This document shows, one piece after another, positions 61,008 to 64,000 of a stretch of 64,000 nucleotides of DNA; position 1 is the stretch's first letter, and the number at the start of each line of letters is the position of its first letter. The notes below the pieces were generated by a model. It saw only the letters and a list, made by a program, of their open reading frames with translations, was not told the origin of the DNA and did not search any database. A program made the position numbers and the translations under genes. The DNA is from an uncultured Coriobacteriaceae bacterium. GTDB taxonomy: Bacteria; Actinomycetota; Coriobacteriia; Coriobacteriales; Atopobiaceae. The stretch is from the NCBI GenBank assembly GCA_902778135.1, contig CACYWP010000003.1, positions 124,001 through 188,000 of the forward strand. The letters run 5' to 3'.

Positions 61008-64000
61008 CTAAATCGAGAAGCCGAGGGCCACGCCGCGCTCATAGTAGGCGCCGCTGTAGTTGACGGTGCCGTTGTTGTAGACAGTGCGGGCGTACGGCCC
61101 GCTGTGCGCGGAGCGGAGCCACCAGTACGTGGAACTCGTGGTTCCGACGACCATCTTCTGGCGGTTCGTGGATCCGTCGAACAAGTCGGTGTACATCGGT
61201 CCACTCGTCTCGTAGCCGGTGCCGAAGATCTCGCGCGCGGACGGAATCCAGAGGGTGTCGGTCGTCAGCATGTCGGCGACCATGGCGTCGGAGGCGCTCC
61301 ATCCGTCGCTGTACTTCTTGACCGCCTTTATCGCGGCCGCCACGTTCGCCGGGACGAGCGGGAGGATCGTGTCGGCGAGGTAGGTGCGCATCTCGCAGTG
61401 CTCCCAGCCGCCGGTCATGCCGGTGCCCACCTGGTACTTGGTGCTGTCCTCGGGGTCGGCCGCGCGGGACGGGTTCATGCGGTGCTTGGTGGCGAGCAGC
61501 TCCATGCCCACGAACGAAAGCGTGGCGTTGCCGCCCCCTGCCGCCAGCTCGTCGACTCCCTTGCCCACGATCTGCATGTTGATCGTGCCCTGGGCGCCGA
61601 GGTCCAGCGGCTTGTAGTTGCCCACCTTGTAGAGTCTCGCCGCCGTGCCGTTGGTGACGTTGGCGATGATGGTGTCCCAGCTGTCGGTGATCTCTGCCAC
61701 CTGCACGGGGCTCTGGAACTGGGCGTAGCAGTCCATGTTGGCCTGCACGTTGGTCGGGGTCGGGTTCCAGCCGATGAAGGGCAGGGACGCGTCGTCTGGG
61801 TTCACCGGGGTAGCGCCGCCGTAGGTGGCCGATCCCCCCTGCTGCACCGTCTGGGTGTCGAGCAGCGTGGACCCGTTGTAGAAGCGCACCGTGTAGGTGG
61901 GGATGTAGCTCGCCGTGTAGGTCTGGTTTCCGGTGACCGTCGAGGGCGTCGGGGTCCACCCACGGGCCGTCTGCCCCTGGTAGGTCGGCGTGGCGCCGTT
62001 GTAGCTCGGGGTTGCGCCGTACGGGACGTTCTCGTCGGTCTCGAGCGTCGTGTTGTCGGCGTTCTTCCAGGTGATCGTGTAGGTGCGCACGGTCCGGCTG
62101 TAGGCCGCGTAGACGGAGCGGTCGGCGGTGACGTTCTGGGTCGCCGTCGGGTCCGCCACCTGCGCGTCCATGTCGCGGTTCCAGCCCACGAACGCGTAAC
62201 TGTACTGCGCCGTGCTCGTGCGGCTCGGGGTACTGGACCAGGTGCCACTGCCGCCGTCGGCGATCGCCTCGGTGTGCAGGAGCTGGGTCCCGTCGAAGTT
62301 GTAGTAGTAGAGGTTGCTCGTGATGTGGTTGTACGTGATCTCGATGTCCGGGTAGCGCGCCTCCATCGCCGCGAGCCATGCCCCGGTAACGGAGTCGAGG
62401 CCCCTGATCGTGCCGCTCACGACCGCGCTGTCGAGGTTGTTGCCGCTCTCGTCCAGGCCGCGCATGGTGTCCAGCTTGTCGTAGAAGGCCTCGATCTCGG
62501 CCGCCGTGCTCACCGTCATGTCGAGTCCGATGATGCGCACGCGCGCGTTGGTCGGGATGGCGTTCAGGATCGAGAGGATGGGCAGGGCCGTCCCGCAGTT
62601 CTCGATGCGCAGCGTCGAGACGTTGGCGTACGAGGGCATGGCGAAGGACGTGATGCCGGGCTGGTTCCTCACGGTCAGGTTGGCGATGGTCGCGGGCAGG
62701 TGCAGCGTCTTGAGCAGGCCGCCCACAGGGAGCGCGCACGAGGTGATCGCGGTCCCCTCCATGTAGACGTGCTCGATGTTGGCCGCGCCGGACAGGTCGA
62801 GCGCGCCTGCGAGGGACGTGCAGTTGCGTGCGTCGACCGATGCCAGGAACGGGTTGGTTCCGACGGAGAGCCCCGTGAGGTTCTCGTTCGTGTAGCCGCT
62901 GGCGTCGCTGCCGACCTTGATGCTCTGCAGCTTGGTCGCCATGGAGAAGTCCGCGAAGCCCACCTTGAGGCCGGACAGGTCTCCCACGCTCGCAAGCTGG
63001 GACGCCGAGTAGATGTAGATCTCGGTGTCGTTCACGTTGGAGAGAGGGCAGACGAGGGTGGTGGGCACGTCGTGCTCGCCGCGCTCGGTGACGAGGTAGG
63101 AGCCGTACTTGACCGCAGGGTAGATGTCCGCGTACGGGGTGACCGTGATGTCTGCCTTGGCGTAGCCTCGGAGCTGGATCACCTCGGAGAGGGCGTCGCC
63201 AGCGTTCCACTTGGAGTCCATGTACCTGAAGCGGTTGTAGAGCCACCAGCGCCGCTGCTCGGCCTTCGAGCCCTGCAGCATGGGCAGGTACACGTCGGTC
63301 GGAAGCTTGCCGGAGTCTGGCCTCACCAGGGGGTCCAGGTACTTGAACTGGGCGTCCTCGTTGAAGATCGCCTCGGGCCACTTGGACTGGTGGCTTGCGA
63401 AGCGGCCCTCAACCACGTCGTAGGACATGGCGCCGCCGGAGCGGATCTGCTGGTACATCGTCACGATCTCGGCCGGGAAGGCGTCGCGCACGTTGTTCCA
63501 GAGAACGGAGCCCTGGCCGTTGAACACGTCGGCGCCGCCCGAGAGGTGGTCGGTGTCCTCGAGGGAGTAGCCGAACACCAGAGAGCCCTCGTTGTTCGTA
63601 CCGATGGCGGTGTCCATGTCGTAGGGCTCGGCGACGGCCTTGCGGTCGATGGCCGTGAGCCCCGTTGCCTCGGAGCCGGAGAATCCGATGAACAGGTTCT
63701 TGGCACGGCTGTCGACCATCAGGAAGGTCTCCGTGAAGATGTAGTAGAAGACGAAGCTGTCGACCTCGGCATACCTGCCGAACTCGTTACGGAACCTCGC
63801 CAGGCGGTACTCCGCCGTGTCGTGGTCGTACGTGACCGCCGCGTCGCCGGTGCCGTAGGTGACCGGGCTCGCCAGCGCGTCGCCGGTGGCCTTGGAGCGG
63901 TCGCAGGACACGACGAAGGACTGCAGCTCCTGCAGCTTGGCGAAGTTGATCCACTCGTCGGACGGGAAGCGCGCCTCGTAGTCGTAGCGCCACGCCTCCT
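61008..64000 (-). CDS. Large phage tail/receptor-binding protein, internalin-like (partial)
   Basis: 996 residues visible; the N-terminus is beyond the window. The first 280 or so form a baseplate/structural region (FYYIFTETFLMVDSRAKNLF). Then a leucine-rich-repeat-like part (about 315-530: LVGDLS-type steps such as LTGLSVGTNPFLASVDARNC), two InlB-type B-repeats (about 595-760: YTITWKNADNTTLETDENVP, TYTVRFYNGSTLLDTQTVQQ), and a C-terminal DUF6273-like domain (about 790-996) ending WWLRSAHSGPYARTVYNNG then GVALGFSI. The order matches internalins and other adhesins. It probably recognises the host surface. It is the last structural gene before the lysis cassette. Confidence 0.85.
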   Translation of the reverse strand, partial: EAWRYDYEARFPSDEWINFAKLQELQSFVVSCDRSKATGDALASPVTYGTGDAAVTYDHDTAEYRLARFRNEFGRYAEVDSFVFYYIFTETFLMVDSRAKNLFIGFSGSEATGLTAIDRKAVAEPYDMDTAIGTNNEGSLVFGYSLEDTDHLSGGADVFNGQGSVLWNNVRDAFPAEIVTMYQQIRSGGAMSYDVVEGRFASHQSKWPEAIFNEDAQFKYLDPLVRPDSGKLPTDVYLPMLQGSKAEQRRWWLYNRFRYMDSKWNAGDALSEVIQLRGYAKADITVTPYADIYPAVKYGSYLVTERGEHDVPTTLVCPLSNVNDTEIYIYSASQLASVGDLSGLKVGFADFSMATKLQSIKVGSDASGYTNENLTGLSVGTNPFLASVDARNCTSLAGALDLSGAANIEHVYMEGTAITSCALPVGGLLKTLHLPATIANLTVRNQPGITSFAMPSYANVSTLRIENCGTALPILSILNAIPTNARVRIIGLDMTVSTAAEIEAFYDKLDTMRGLDESGNNLDSAVVSGTIRGLDSVTGAWLAAMEARYPDIEITYNHITSNLYYYNFDGTQLLHTEAIADGGSGTWSSTPSRTSTAQYSYAFVGWNRDMDAQVADPTATQNVTADRSVYAAYSRTVRTYTITWKNADNTTLETDENVPYGATPSYNGATPTYQGQTARGWTPTPSTVTGNQTYTASYIPTYTVRFYNGSTLLDTQTVQQGGSATYGGATPVNPDDASLPFIGWNPTPTNVQANMDCYAQFQSPVQVAEITDSWDTIIANVTNGTAARLYKVGNYKPLDLGAQGTINMQIVGKGVDELAAGGGNATLSFVGMELLATKHRMNPSRAADPEDSTKYQVGTGMTGGWEHCEMRTYLADTILPLVPANVAAAIKAVKKYSDGWSASDAMVADMLTTDTLWIPSAREIFGTGYETSGPMYTDLFDGSTNRQKMVVGTTSSTYWWLRSAHSGPYARTVYNNGTVNYSGAYYERGVALGFSI

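Larger units (their letters stand above)
57443..64000. mobile_element. Prophage, left end (continues beyond the window)
   Basis: Evidence: tRNA-fragment attachment site, adjacent tyrosine integrase, then a convergent block with holin, endolysin and a very large tail protein. Gene order from the left is int, then (reverse) small membrane protein, DUF6440-like, endolysin, holin, XhlA-like and tail protein. The lysis genes overlap or nearly abut. Nothing is frameshifted, so the prophage looks intact in this part. Confidence 0.9.

Noticed and set aside
59000..61130. Diversity-generating retroelement for the tail protein
   Set aside because: No reverse transcriptase and no template repeat of the 3' end of the tail gene are in the window. 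The region beyond 64000 could not be checked.

Overview
The window is GC-rich (about 65% by eye), densely packed DNA from an actinobacterium. The best fit is class Coriobacteriia (an Olsenella/Atopobiaceae-like gut or oral anaerobe). The reasons are codon bias, strong GC hairpin terminators, a GAAC-N4-GTTC LexA box of the actinobacterial/Gram-positive type, a class I desulfoferrodoxin, an AddAB nuclease, two adjacent serA genes, and a PaaK-ACT pair. The genus is inferred; no database search was possible.

Layout. 1-3500: end of an LTA-synthase-like sulfatase, a GH5 glucanase and an L,D-transpeptidase (cell envelope). 3.5-7.4 kb: serC and two tandem serA paralogues (serine synthesis). 7.4-8.9 kb: a small-gene pocket with an orphan DinJ-like antitoxin and a hotdog thioesterase. 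8.9-13.8 kb: cardiolipin synthase, an ACT protein coupled to phenylacetate-CoA ligase, acylphosphatase and a PrsW-like protease. 13.8-18 kb: an atypical ROK protein, a 195-bp palindromic element and a three-gene ABC importer of the TrpXYZ type. 18-24.6 kb: recQ, an EamA exporter, a phosphopantetheinyl-transferase-like gene, and ruvCAB behind a LexA box. 24.6-32 kb: a NAD synthetase homologue that has lost both active sites, desulfoferrodoxin, an Abi_2/HEPN gene and dnaE. 32-40.8 kb: addB-addA, a TrpR-like regulator with a candidate operator, and a holin-like membrane protein. 40.8-48.7 kb: a DUF2974 hydrolase, a lipoprotein, an iron alcohol dehydrogenase, the Pit phosphate transporter with its DUF47 partner, a HisJ phosphatase and a GH13 glucosidase. 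48.8-57.3 kb: an XRE-AlaA aminotransferase fusion, a CydDC-like exporter pair, a DUF4428/SPFH pair with zinc ribbons, and an orphan PTS EIIB.

57.44-64 kb and beyond: the left end of a prophage inserted in tRNA-Thr(CGU). A 45-bp 3' half of that tRNA is left at the junction. An integrase follows, then, on the opposite strand, a lysis cassette and a large internalin-like tail protein that runs off the window.

Most notable signals: (1) the XRE-AlaA fusion carries a perfect internal Shine-Dalgarno and start that would release a normal-length aminotransferase, and its promoter carries four AATTGAAC boxes; (2) the NadE-like double pseudoenzyme; (3) the long palindrome before the ABC importer; (4) frame-spaced TTGTCTGCG repeats between convergent genes; (5) the SPFH/DUF4428 pair with a Q/Y-rich tail.
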